The notes: generated by a model not told the origin, from the sequence alone. A DNA stretch of 64,000 nt from Bacteroidota bacterium (GCA_018266575.1 JAFEAE010000004.1:1-64000), one strand, 5' to 3'; numbered from the stretch's first letter, positions 53,757-61,593 are shown. Numbers and translations: made by a program.

Positions 53757-55064
53757 ATGAAGAAGTATGTTTTATTTGGAATGCTTGCAATGACTATTCA
53801 CTTCTGCACTGCTCAGGATTTTGAGAAAGTAAAAAAATCCGTGATTCTGCCGGGGCAATTGGAAAATGCAAAGACAGAGATCGATAAATTAATGAACGAT
53901 CCCAAAGCACAGGCAAAGGCGGAAGGCTGGATGTGGAAAGCAAAAGTGTATTCAGGAATTTATGCCGATGAAAAATTACGTGCCAAATATCCGGGGGCTG
54001 AAACTATTTCCAATGAAGCTTTTGAAAAATATCAGCAAATGGACCCGACCTTTAAAATCTTAAAGGACAACGGGCTTCAATCGATAGCTGGCGATATTTA
54101 CAGCACATCGTTCAATAATGGGGTACGTACCTATAATACCAAACAATGGGATTCTGCAGGTTATTATTTCCAACTGGCCGTTAAATACAGCGATATCATC
54201 TTTAAAAATAAATGGGGACGCGACACTACAATGGCGCTCGATACCACATCAATTTTGTATGCCGGCATCTCAGAAGAAAAGGCAAATAAAAAAGATGTTG
54301 CTGCAACTTACTATGGAAAGATCGCACAAAATAAAATTGCAAAAATCGGCGGGTCCGATATCAGTGATGTTTATAAATGGTTAGTTGATTACTACAGCCG
54401 TTTAAACAATGATGAAGCAAATGCATTAAAATACCTTGCACTTGGTAAAGAAGTTTTTCCTAATGATACCACATGGCCGGAAATTGAATCAGGTATCTAC
54501 GACAATGAACTCGATGCCTACAGGAAAAATCCGAACAAAGATTCCCTGTTTATAAAATACGAACAGATCACTACAAGCCTCCCGAAAAGCTACGTCTTCA
54601 TGTACAACTATGGAGTAGAATTGTATAACTATGCGATCGACACCAGTTCCGGAAAAAAACCGGCTAATTCTGATGCACTCATCGCAAAGGCAAAAGAAAA
54701 ACTCAACAAGGCCCTGGAAATAAATCCAGACTATGCACAAGCTGATTTGCTGCTCGGCCAGATCGTTTTCAACGAAGCTGTTGACTTAAAAGCCACAACA
54801 AAAGATATAAAAGGGCAGAAGCCGGAAGATGTAAAAAAACGTGCAGACATCCGCGTTGCTGCAGGTAAAAAATTTGATGAAGCAATACCTTACCTGGAAA
54901 AAGTTGAAAAATTATTGGGCCCCCGGGGCAAATTGAAACAGGAAGAAAGGACAACATTAAAGAATGCTTACGATTTGCTCACTACTATTTACGAGCAAAA
55001 AAATGTAAAAGACAAGATCGATTACTATACGAACAAATTCAATAACGTAGATAAGGACCACTAA
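53757..55064 (+). CDS. Exported TPR protein
   Basis: A 435-residue protein with signal peptide (VLFGMLAMTIHFCTAQ). TPR-like helix pairs include KKSVILPGQLENAKTEIDKL, LNKALEINPDYAQADLLLGQ and KKFDEAIPYLEKVEKLLG. It is likely periplasmic. It lies 15 bases after gyrA and ends at a strong terminator, so it belongs to the gyrA transcript. Function unknown; the gyrA-TPR pairing is frequent in Bacteroidota as far as I recall. Confidence 0.8.
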   Translation: MKKYVLFGMLAMTIHFCTAQDFEKVKKSVILPGQLENAKTEIDKLMNDPKAQAKAEGWMWKAKVYSGIYADEKLRAKYPGAETISNEAFEKYQQMDPTFKILKDNGLQSIAGDIYSTSFNNGVRTYNTKQWDSAGYYFQLAVKYSDIIFKNKWGRDTTMALDTTSILYAGISEEKANKKDVAATYYGKIAQNKIAKIGGSDISDVYKWLVDYYSRLNNDEANALKYLALGKEVFPNDTTWPEIESGIYDNELDAYRKNPNKDSLFIKYEQITTSLPKSYVFMYNYGVELYNYAIDTSSGKKPANSDALIAKAKEKLNKALEINPDYAQADLLLGQIVFNEAVDLKATTKDIKGQKPEDVKKRADIRVAAGKKFDEAIPYLEKVEKLLGPRGKLKQEERTTLKNAYDLLTTIYEQKNVKDKIDYYTNKFNNVDKDH

Positions 55065-55086
55065 TAAAAAAATCTGCAATAAAAAT

Positions 55087-55116
55087 AAACCCCGGAATTT
55101 CCGGGGTTTATTTTTT
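55087..55116 (+). terminator. Terminator of gyrA operon
   Basis: AAACCCCGGAA pairs with TTCCGGGGTTT around a minimal loop, followed by ATTTTTT. Confidence 0.92.
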
Positions 55117-55194
55117 GTAAGAAATTATGAATGCATATTGCTCTTTCAGCCGGGATGGAATCGAGCGAGGGGCGGAAATGGGCATTAAATGAAT

Positions 55195-55419
55195 TCAAAT
55201 ATCGTTATAGAACTCTTTATATTCTTCGTGGCTAAGTATACGGATATCTTCAATTACATTGAAATCAAGGTCGCAGTATACTTCCGCATAGAAAGCAAAA
55301 ACGCTATATAACGTCACAATGTGCGACGTTAATTTTCTTTCTGAAATAATTTTCCCATGTTCCCAAAGCACTTCGGCTTTTGTGGGGAGATGCAAACTCC
55401 TGAATATCGCCTCAACCAT
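55195..55419 (-). CDS. Small hypothetical protein
   Basis: A 74-residue protein beginning MVEAIFRSLHLPTKAEVLWE. It has a beta stretch (HIVTLYSVFAFYAEVYCDLDF) and an acidic C-terminus (SHEEYKEFYNDI). No motif is recognised. Composition suggests a genuine cytosolic protein. Confidence 0.6.
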   Translation of the reverse strand: MVEAIFRSLHLPTKAEVLWEHGKIISERKLTSHIVTLYSVFAFYAEVYCDLDFNVIEDIRILSHEEYKEFYNDI

Positions 55420-55707
55420 AATTTAAGACCAGCTTGGGTAAAAATAATTACCGGAAAATAAACCGGTTTATTTTGTTAAATGTTTAACCTGAAAAACACA
55501 CTAAAAATTAAAATTTCTTCGGGGAAGGATAGAGTGAATAACTCCGGCCCTAATAATTTTATCCTGACTGTAGAAATTTAAAAATATAAAAAAAACATGT
55601 TAATCCAGCACTTCCTTTCAAAAACTTAAACATTCATAATATACGCAGGGAAATTAAACGCAGATTTCTGAAAGCGGTTTTTAAAACCTGGTTGATATCA
55701 GGGACAC

Positions 55708-55731
55708 AAAAAAACCCCGTTTTACCGGGGT
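55708..55731 (-). terminator. Terminator, minus strand
   Basis: Stem ACCCCG/CGGGGT (55714-55719 with 55726-55731) followed on the minus strand by six Ts. Confidence 0.7.
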
Positions 55732-55910
55732 AGCTGAGAACGGTGAATATGATTAACAACCACAAAATAGGAGAAATAAAATCTATTTAAAATAAGTGCA
55801 AATAATTAAAAGATCAATTTTTTGTTGAAGAAATCAGGTTTTTAAAATACCGAATTCACAACAAAGTGATGGTTAAAGGATTATATGAACAGAACCTGCC
55901 TCAGTACTAA

Positions 55911-55941
55911 ATAAAAACGGAAAGCATAGTATACTTTCCGT
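55911..55941 (-). terminator. Terminator, minus strand
   Basis: Perfect 8-bp stem ACGGAAAG/CTTTCCGT, loop 9 bases, followed on the minus strand by TTTTTATTT. It would end a transcript carrying the 29-residue ORF. Confidence 0.8.
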
Positions 55942-55969
55942 TGTCTTACATGGGTAAGCTAAACCGTCC

Positions 55970-56059
55970 CTATAATAATTTCGATGATTTCTTGATCCAA
56001 GACAATACAAAATTAGCAAGCACAACGCTGCCTGCCAATACAATTTTGGTAGTATACAT
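55970..56059 (-). CDS. 29-residue putative membrane peptide
   Basis: MYTTKIVLAGSVVLANFVLS followed by WIKKSSKLL. One short hydrophobic helix with a basic C-terminal tail, like many small membrane peptides. A terminator lies 29 bases after the stop. No similarity is known to me, and alternative frames overlap, so this is tentative. Confidence 0.35.
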   Translation of the reverse strand: MYTTKIVLAGSVVLANFVLSWIKKSSKLL

Positions 56060-56116
56060 AAAAACATTTACATATTACCCTAAGGTAAATTCCGTAATTA
56101 GCCGGAAGAAAACGAC

Positions 56117-56293
56117 TTAATTGGTTTTAATTAAGTTACTGAGATTAGAGAAGGAATTATATTGCTCGAAATGAGCTTCTGATTTGCGACGGCTACGCCT
56201 GTTTACAGCAAGCAGCACGAATAATACTACTGCACCTGCAGTGATAATTGAAATAAAAAGCAATGCGAAGTAAAGGATATAACTATAAGCCAT
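56117..56293 (-). CDS. 58-residue single-pass membrane protein
   Basis: Starts MAYSYILYFALLFISIITAG and continues with a hydrophobic helix AVVLFVLLAV followed by basic RRSRRK and a polar tail ending SNLIKTN. The layout (membrane helix near the N-terminus, positive cluster after it) fits a cytoplasm-facing tail. TATCCTTTG (56296-56304), a -7-like box, lies two bases before the ATG. No family recognised. Confidence 0.55.
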   Translation of the reverse strand: MAYSYILYFALLFISIITAGAVVLFVLLAVNRRSRRKSEAHFEQYNSFSNLSNLIKTN

Positions 56294-56423
56294 TGCAAAG
56301 GATATTTAAAAGATTTTCGAATTATAATAAAATTACAAGCAATTTTTATGCCATGAATAAAAGAGATCACGGCGGTGGAAATTTTGTTAGTTGCTGAGTG
56401 GCTTTGGTTTATATAAAATAAAT

Positions 56424-56449
56424 AAACCCCTGTAAGAATACAGGAGTTT
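56424..56449 (-). terminator. Terminator, minus strand
   Basis: AAACCCCTGTA pairs with TACAGGAGTTT (one mismatch), loop AGAA; on the minus strand TTTATTTATTTTATA follows. It lies 110 bases after the stop of the 56560-56898 gene. Confidence 0.65.
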
Positions 56450-56559
56450 CATTAAACCTTATCCTATGAAAAAAGTAAAATTAATGAAATATGAAGGCCC
56501 TGGCTTATAAGTCTGGGCATAATACGTGTTTGTACCGGTGAATGGTTGATGATAATTTG

Positions 56560-56898
56560 CTATGCAGATTTTACAACCTGCGTTTGCAAATGCAGGCTAT
56601 CTATAAGGGAACCGAGCGTTAGGTTTACTTCAGCCCGGCATTTCAGGAATAGTTCATGGTCGCCGGGTTGCAACAGGTAGGATTTCTGCTTTCCGTCAAT
56701 AATGGAGATATCATTTTCCAGCTCGCTGGTGAACGAATTATATTTATCATCATCAATACCATTGGCATAAATGTAATAAATGATTTTAGACACGTACTCA
56801 TGCAATTGTTTGCAGGAGTGCGTTGAAGGATCAAGGTTTAAAAGGCCTAGTTTATACTGATAAAGTTGTTCCAGGGCCTCGATAACAGTAACTTTCAT
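56560..56898 (-). CDS. Hypothetical protein
   Basis: A 112-residue helical protein (MKVTVIEALEQLYQYKLGLL). It contains DGKQKSYLLQPGDHELFLKC and ends with a helix LGSLIDSLHLQTQVV. It has no signal or membrane segment. No family recognised; it looks like a small cytosolic regulator or structural protein. Confidence 0.6.
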   Translation of the reverse strand: MKVTVIEALEQLYQYKLGLLNLDPSTHSCKQLHEYVSKIIYYIYANGIDDDKYNSFTSELENDISIIDGKQKSYLLQPGDHELFLKCRAEVNLTLGSLIDSLHLQTQVVKSA

Positions 56899-57020
56899 AT
56901 AAAAACGTTAGCAAATATTTACTTAGTTAAAAATAAAGGTGCAAGGCAGTAAAAGTTGTTAAGCATTTGTTTTTTTAGTCACTTTTGTTAATATTTGATA
57001 TTTGTCAATAAGTCCGGGTT

Positions 57021-57338
57021 ATGGTTTCCATAGAGAACTTCAGAAAGCTGGCTTTATCTTTTCCGGAAGCATCGGAAGCGCCGCATTTTCACCTTGCGTC
57101 TTTCCGCACAAACAAAAAAATCTTTACCACATTGTGGGAGAAAGAAAACCGGGCGATGATAAAATTGCCTCTCAGCGAACAATCTGTTTTCTGTGATTAC
57201 GACAAGGCTGTTTTTTTCCCGGTGCCCGGTAAATGGGGACTGAAAGGTGCAACATTTGTTGACCTGGGGAAAGTAAACAAAACAGTTTTAAAAGAAGCAT
57301 TGACGATCGCTTACGAACAAGTAATAAAAAAGAAATAG
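57021..57338 (+). CDS. MmcQ/YjbR family protein
   Basis: A 105-residue protein of the YjbR fold. N-terminal FRKLALSFPEASEAPHFHLASFR, middle FTTLWEKENRAMIKLPLSE and C-terminal VPGKWGLKGATFVDLGKV are diagnostic, the last being the conserved WG motif. The family has a double-wing DNA-binding-like fold, and biological roles are mostly unknown. It is a stand-alone gene, with a terminator 166 bases downstream. Confidence 0.9.
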   Translation: MVSIENFRKLALSFPEASEAPHFHLASFRTNKKIFTTLWEKENRAMIKLPLSEQSVFCDYDKAVFFPVPGKWGLKGATFVDLGKVNKTVLKEALTIAYEQVIKKK

Positions 57339-57503
57339 GCACTCTGTAACAAATTCAAAAATCATTGCGGGGCATGACGAGCGTCATATTATAAAAGCAG
57401 GGATGTGTTATTCTTGTAGCAGTTTAAGAAATGAAAATAATGCATTCAGTAATGTAACGTCTGTGTTCGATTCATGTCTCACTTAGATTTTGATTATTCA
57501 TCC

Positions 57504-57530
57504 AACGGCTGTTTCTACAGCCGTTTTTTT
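57504..57530 (+). terminator. Rightward terminator
   Basis: AACGGCTGT/ACAGCCGTT (9 bp), loop TTCT, then a T run. The 166-base stretch between it and the YjbR gene holds no ORF, so either a long 3' leader region or a small RNA is possible. Confidence 0.9.
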
Positions 57531-57595
57531 ATTAGCGGCAACAGGAAATTCGTTTATTTTGAAGGTGAAAAACAGCACAATAAATAAACTTAAAA

Positions 57596-58144
57596 TTGAT
57601 CATCTTCAACGACATAAAAAAGCTACCTGTTTTTTTAGTGAATACATTTTACAACAGGAACATTGTTTATGAAATACCAATGGCGAAAGATGATGTAATT
57701 GAAAAGTTAGGCGAACTGTTTTCAGAAAGATGCGGTTTGTTTTCTTCTCCGAATTTGTATGGAAAATTTACTGACGTATACAGTTTTGTATTAAAGCCGA
57801 AACGGTCATTAATATCGATCCGGAGTTTCGAACAGGATCCGGCTTACCTTAACGGCACATTAAGCGACACAGAAAATGGCGGAACAAAAATAGAAGTGAA
57901 GCTAAGGCCGAATTCCGTTTTCGGGATACTGTTCATTACCCTGGCCTTATTTGCATTTTATCATTTGTATCAATACTTTTTCATGATATCAGGCACAACC
58001 AATAACCTGTTTATTTTTTTATTCCTGGTATTTATTATGGTGCCGATATTATGCGCAATGGCAGGCACCGCATCTCATTCATTAAAAGAAAATTTTGAAA
58101 AATACCTGGGGATTGGCGATGCAATACCCGGAGAAGGAGGGTAG
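57596..58144 (+). CDS. Hypothetical membrane protein, start uncertain
   Basis: Up to 182 residues. N-terminal domain about 100 residues (KDDVIEKLGELFSERCG, LISIRSFEQDPAYLNGTL) followed by two membrane helices (VFGILFITLALFAFYHLYQYF and LFIFLFLVFIMVPILCAMAG). The TTG at 57596 gives the longest form; GTG 57638 or ATG 57680 are alternatives. The segment before ATG 57680 (RNIVYEIPM) looks like part of the domain, so an upstream start is favoured. Function unknown. Confidence 0.6.
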   Translation: MIIFNDIKKLPVFLVNTFYNRNIVYEIPMAKDDVIEKLGELFSERCGLFSSPNLYGKFTDVYSFVLKPKRSLISIRSFEQDPAYLNGTLSDTENGGTKIEVKLRPNSVFGILFITLALFAFYHLYQYFFMISGTTNNLFIFLFLVFIMVPILCAMAGTASHSLKENFEKYLGIGDAIPGEGG

Positions 58145-58154
58145 CTTCCATCAT

Positions 58155-58352
58155 TTATTCGCCCCGGTTTCTTTGTTCTGCGTGCTGTTTTTTCCCTTTG
58201 TAAATAAAATAAACGCCGATAATTATTATTGCAAAACCGAACAATTGATCAGGCAAGGCAATACTTCTTTCGATGTGTTTAACTATATAATAATCTACAA
58301 TGCCGGTGCCTGCAGCAACAAGCAATAATCCGATCACCAGTTTTGTATTCAT
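58155..58352 (-). CDS. Small two-helix membrane protein
   Basis: A 65-residue protein with two hydrophobic helices (VIGLLLVAAGTGIVDYYIV and GFAIIIIGVYFIY) separated by a short polar loop, and a basic tail KGKKQHAEQRNRGE. It is convergent with the preceding hypothetical gene, 10 bases apart. No family is recognised. Confidence 0.65.
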   Translation of the reverse strand: MNTKLVIGLLLVAAGTGIVDYYIVKHIERSIALPDQLFGFAIIIIGVYFIYKGKKQHAEQRNRGE

Positions 58353-58500
58353 AATTTCTATCTCTTATATAATTCTCATGCAAATACAAGTGGTAAATGA
58401 AGCTCGAAATGCAAGGCAATAGCTTGGTAAATTTGATACAAACAACAAAATATAAATAGCTACTACAATAAAATAAGTAACTTTAAGAAAACTGTCTGCT

Positions 58501-58581
58501 ATGACTGATGACAGGTTGGAAGAAATAATTAAAAATGCAAGAGTTAATTTTTCTGTGGATGTTCGGTCAATTTTAATTTGA
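58501..58581 (+). pseudogene. Possible 5' remnant of a disrupted gene
   Basis: ATG 58501 opens MTDDRLEEIIKNARVNFSVD, then six more residues and TGA. It reads like the N-terminus of a larger helical protein whose continuation is missing. Its end overlaps the 3' end of the toxin gene on the opposite strand, so the toxin operon may have been inserted here. The remnant is short and the idea is inference. Confidence 0.3.
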
Positions 58582-58954
58582 GCAATTTTTCAAGTTCTTT
58601 TTCATTTATCGTTTCCTTTTTTGACTTATCGTAAACAGAAAGTAAATAAACTTTTTTGTCAATAATCTTAACTTGAATAATAAGTCGTGCTCCTCCAGAT
58701 TTACCATTTACTTTATCAGTAATAGCCATCCTAACTTTATAACATTCCGAACCTAATGAAGAATTGCCTGTAATTGGGTCGTCTTTAAGTTTCTTTTTTA
58801 GCTCTTCAAAATCTGATTTAATGTTTGGGTACTTTTTTATCAATGCAAGAGCTTCAGAAACAAAATTTGAAGTCACATAAATTTTAAATTTCTTTAAGGA
58901 AGTCGTCGAAGGTTTTGCCTTTTTTTTGACCTTTATGGATTTTTTTTGCTTCAT
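58544..58954 (-). CDS. RelE/ParE-type toxin
   Basis: A 136-residue protein whose core (about residues 22-130) matches RelE/HigB-like mRNA interferases: FKIYVTSNFVSEALALIKKY, the catalytic-strand region YKVRMAITDK, KSGGARLIIQ and VYLLSVYDKSKKETI. The KSGGARxI motif is typical of the Bacteroidota RelE group. The N-terminal 21 residues are very basic and overlap the antitoxin gene by 71 bases; a GTG start nearer FKIYV is an alternative. It would cleave mRNA on the ribosome. It is the last gene of a three-gene operon. Confidence 0.82.
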   Translation of the reverse strand: MKQKKSIKVKKKAKPSTTSLKKFKIYVTSNFVSEALALIKKYPNIKSDFEELKKKLKDDPITGNSSLGSECYKVRMAITDKVNGKSGGARLIIQVKIIDKKVYLLSVYDKSKKETINEKELEKLLKLKLTEHPQKN

Positions 58955-59171
58955 CTAAACTACTTAATATTTTTTCAGCCTGTTTCTCAACTTCTTCGGA
59001 AAATAAGATTATATCGCTTGATTGAAATTTAATCGTCGGAAAATGATTTATAATAGGATTTTTCAAATCCTCCAATGAGTGAACGTTAGCCACATAATTG
59101 AGAGACATAGGCATATCCGTTAATTCAGAACTTGAATCAGAACGGTAGTCATTATAATGTATGTGTGACAT
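58884..59171 (-). CDS. Putative antitoxin
   Basis: A 95-residue protein directly upstream of the toxin. The middle has SSDIILFSEEVEKQAEKILSS, a long amphipathic helix, and the C-terminus KKGKTFDDFLKEI resembles antitoxin tails that cover RelE toxins. No DNA-binding domain is obvious. It starts two bases after the end of the protease-like gene and overlaps the toxin by 71 bases, so the three are translated together. The antitoxin role is inferred from position and length. Confidence 0.6.
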   Translation of the reverse strand: MSHIHYNDYRSDSSSELTDMPMSLNYVANVHSLEDLKNPIINHFPTIKFQSSDIILFSEEVEKQAEKILSSLDEAKKIHKGQKKGKTFDDFLKEI

Positions 59172-59173
59172 AA

Positions 59174-59974
59174 TTAAAAGTTTAATTGTTTGTACTTTAT
59201 AGAAGTGAAACCTTTTGTAGTTATGACGGCAATGTCTATAGGTTCGCTACAAACAGGAATTCCAATTTCGAATTTAGAATAGTTAATAGTTGTTTTTAAA
59301 ATATATTCCATAAAATCAACCGCATCCTGCAGGGGCATCCCTACATACTGAACCTTTGTTTCAAAATTCTTAGCTATTTTAGCGACTTCTTCAACGGGTA
59401 ATTTAAATTTTTGAGTTAAAACATCCAAAATTCTAGGATCAAAGCCCATGTGTAATCTAAAAAAAGGAAGAGATTGTCCTCTCCATGACGCGCCAAATTG
59501 GTTTTCATCTCTTACTTTCCTTATTGTTTTATCGCCGGGTAGAACAAATTCCCATTCACTTGCTAATGGATTATCATCACTGTATCCCCCAATATAAAAC
59601 CCCAATTGAAATTGCCCTTGAACAGGAATAGGAGTTGGATTAGTAACGTTTTTAAAAGCCTCTTGATAGATGTCTCTTATATATTCAAAAAACATTTCAG
59701 CAACTTTTTTTACTCCAATATCAACAACTCCATCTTTTCTTATTTTCTTACTGAATTCTGAAATAATGGAAGCCATCGATCGGTTTCCAATATTCCCTAA
59801 TCCATAAGTCAAAACACCAACCTTCAAGTCTGCTATTTGAAAGATTTTTTGAGCATTTTGATAGCTTTTGACGATCTGTTGATTTCCAGGAATTACAGAA
59901 CCTGTAATTGTTGTTGCACTATCTGCTCCCAAAACAACGCCATCATAAACTTTTATTGCCGCAACTATTGACAT
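59174..59974 (-). CDS. Proteasome-fold Ntn hydrolase
   Basis: A 266-residue protein starting MSIVAAIKVYDGVVLGADSA. Aligned with proteasome beta subunits (TTTVGI..DGVVLAAD), Ser2 falls at the catalytic N-terminal position after Met removal, Asp18 at Asp17 and Lys43, in AQKIFQI, at Lys33 with a nine-residue insertion. The following VGVLTYGLGNIGNRSMASII matches the strand-helix after it. This suggests an active N-terminal-Ser hydrolase, perhaps self-assembling like HslV or Anbu. The C-terminal half (about 120-266) has no family resemblance I can name. First gene of the operon with a putative toxin-antitoxin pair. Confidence 0.72.
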   Translation of the reverse strand: MSIVAAIKVYDGVVLGADSATTITGSVIPGNQQIVKSYQNAQKIFQIADLKVGVLTYGLGNIGNRSMASIISEFSKKIRKDGVVDIGVKKVAEMFFEYIRDIYQEAFKNVTNPTPIPVQGQFQLGFYIGGYSDDNPLASEWEFVLPGDKTIRKVRDENQFGASWRGQSLPFFRLHMGFDPRILDVLTQKFKLPVEEVAKIAKNFETKVQYVGMPLQDAVDFMEYILKTTINYSKFEIGIPVCSEPIDIAVITTKGFTSIKYKQLNF

Positions 59975-59991
59975 AATAATATATAACGAAA

Positions 59992-60023
59992 CAAAATTAC
60001 AAAAGTTGTTTCAAGGGGCGCAA
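59992..60023 (-). promoter_or_regulatory. Promoter of the Ntn hydrolase-toxin operon
   Basis: TAATTTTG (59992-59999, minus strand) with a TTG (60021-60023) 21 bases upstream fits the Bacteroidota -33/-7 pattern. The leader would be about 14 bases. Confidence 0.6.
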
Positions 60024-60176
60024 TTAACACTTAATTGTTTGTAAATTAATAATTTAAGAAGAATAATGCGGCTTTTCGTAAAGAGAAGGATAATTGGCAT
60101 AGCAATTTAGAATAGAAAACTATCATGTCAAAATAATTTCGAACTAAATATATGAAACATATTTTACACCATCGCC

Positions 60177-60500
60177 GGAGCGAAGCGGCTCTCACAGAAG
60201 CCTGGGCTTGTTTTCTCAAATAGCCCGTAGCTGCTATTTAACATAAAAATTTGTTATACTGCATTTTGACATTCCTTTTCATTGACTGTGATACGTTACG
60301 ATTTTTTACGAACCAACAAAACACTAAGAAGTAAAAAATCGTAACGTATCACAGTCAATGTTTAAACAGATTTCATGTCAAAATCGCGTATCAACATATA
60401 TTATGTTAAGATAGCTTGGGGCTGAGGCGTAAAGATTTTGTAAGTTCTTTTCTTGACAAAATCTGACGCTGAGGGTGGGGTATTTGAGAAAACAATAAAA
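60177..60500. repeat. attC-like palindromic element, copy 1
   Basis: Flank GGAGCGAAGCGGCTCTCACA (60177-60196), then a nested palindrome 60233-60415. Ends are GCTATTTAACATAA and TTATGTTAAGATAGC. Inside lies a perfect 30-bp inverted repeat (60280-60309 with 60331-60360) around a 21-base loop. Between ends and core the arms pair except for bulged C bases on the right arm (AAAATCGCGTATCAAC). A second hairpin follows (60429-60468). An outer 19-bp pair (60208-60226 with 60477-60495) also exists. On the minus strand the distal end reads GTTAAAT, matching the attC R' consensus GTTRRRY. Confidence 0.75.
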
Positions 60501-60507
60501 GGGGAAA

Positions 60508-60524
60508 TTCAGCCGCAGGCTGAA
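60508..60524. other. Short perfect hairpin
   Basis: TTCAGCC-GCA-GGCTGAA just downstream of the stop of the next leftward gene (60536). It could end its transcript on the minus strand, though the following run is TTTCCCCTTTT. Confidence 0.45.
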
Positions 60525-60535
60525 GAAAAATATAT

Positions 60536-61048
60536 CTAATGTGGAATGTGATATTTAATAGTTATTTTTTGAATAGAATCTTTTAAGATTCTGTTTTCTG
60601 ATTCTACTTCTTTATTTTTTCGATTCAATATAAAACTATAATAAGATATGGATAATGTAATAACAGTTACGCTAATTGCAGCAATTGTTTTAGCTATTGC
60701 CCAAATACTTTGTATTATAGCTGTTATTTGTGTTCTCCTATATGGTTTTTTTCTTGATATTAAAGACCATTTTTCAAATTCAAGTTTTCCTTCAAAAGAA
60801 AGTTTATAAAGCACTTCAATAAGCCATTTATATCCAGAATTTTCGGGATATTCTTTTGTTGATTTAAGAGCATATCCATCTTTCTCTAATTTATAACAAA
60901 TGGCTTCGACATCAATTTTATTATCATTGTTAAAACATTCTTTCCTAATATCATCTACGGAAGTATAAATTTCATTTTTGCAATACAAGAATGTGAATAA
61001 CTTATCAATTTGTTGCCTCATCATAACAGCAAGTTTTAGTTTCCTCAA
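60536..61048 (-). CDS. Hypothetical membrane protein (cassette gene)
   Basis: A 170-residue protein; ATG 61024 or 61021 (MMRQQIDKLFTFLYC) are likely starts rather than 61048. An N-terminal part of about 90 residues is helical with IYTSVDDIRKECF and YKLEKDGYALKS, reminiscent of a winged helix. One membrane helix follows (IAKTIAAISVTVITLSISYYSF) with a Lys/Glu-rich tail ENRILKDSIQKI. No family recognised. It lies between element copies 1 and 2, oriented as expected for an integron-type cassette. Confidence 0.55.
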   Translation of the reverse strand: MRKLKLAVMMRQQIDKLFTFLYCKNEIYTSVDDIRKECFNNDNKIDVEAICYKLEKDGYALKSTKEYPENSGYKWLIEVLYKLSFEGKLEFEKWSLISRKKPYRRTQITAIIQSIWAIAKTIAAISVTVITLSISYYSFILNRKNKEVESENRILKDSIQKITIKYHIPH

Positions 61049-61096
61049 ACTTACCGAAAAGCGATTTACCCGTAAACGTGAAATAACCCTTAATGG

Positions 61097-61480
61097 GGAG
61101 CGAAGCGGCTCTCACAGAAGGGATGGCTTGTTTTCACAAATAGCCCCGTAGCGGCTATTTAACATAAAATTCCGTTATCAGCATTTTGCGACTAACGGTC
61201 ATGGATATGCGATTTTTTTCGCTATTCAAACAACTATTAACCCAAAAAAAATCGCATATCCATGACCGCCATGTCTCCGAAGGAGATACACGACTAAACT
61301 CCGCAAAATCGCTGATCAACGGGTATTATGTTAACATAGCTCGGTTTGTGGCGAAGCGAAAAAATAAATTTTTCTCAAAATTTTTTCGCATAGCTGAGGG
61401 GTCGCGCAAGGGCGTTTTTAATTTCTTTTTTTTGAATAGCAAAAACGAGCCAAAGGCGAGTGAAAAAGAAAAGATTAAAA
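61097..61480. repeat. attC-like palindromic element, copy 2
   Basis: Flank GGGAGCGAAGCGGCTCTCAC (61097-61116), palindrome 61154-61340. Ends GCTATTTAACATAA and TATGTTAACATAGC; inner perfect 24-bp repeat 61196-61219 with 61245-61268. The right arm AAAATCGCTGATCAACGG carries two extra C bases relative to the left CCGTTATCAGCATTTT, as in attC extrahelical bases. A small hairpin TCTCC-GAA-GGAGA is at 61274-61286. A downstream hairpin GCGAAAAAAT/ATTTTTTCGC lies at 61356-61389, then an AAACGAGCCAAAGGCGAGTG tail. Confidence 0.75.
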
Positions 61481-61593
61481 AGTTTTATAAATTCAAGTCA
61501 GGAATTACGAATGAAGAATTATCTGATTTTTGGAAACTTGGAATGTTTCATAATACATTTGCGGATAAGTATGTAGATGAATGCACAGAAGAT

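Larger units (their letters stand above)
55420..55969. other. Spacer with two minus-strand terminators
   Basis: About 550 bases without an assured gene. It contains two leftward terminators (55708-55731 and 55911-55941) but no protein gene clearly feeding the first one, so an unannotated small RNA or peptide from the minus strand is possible. Confidence 0.45.

Noticed and set aside
55873..56067. A 64-codon minus-strand frame
   Set aside because: It runs across a perfect terminator hairpin (55911-55941); a shorter alternative frame with a membrane-like sequence fits the terminator better.
57360..57500. tRNA-like sequence (TGTTCGATTC near 57458)
   Set aside because: The flanking bases do not form a proper T-stem and no acceptor or anticodon arm could be drawn.
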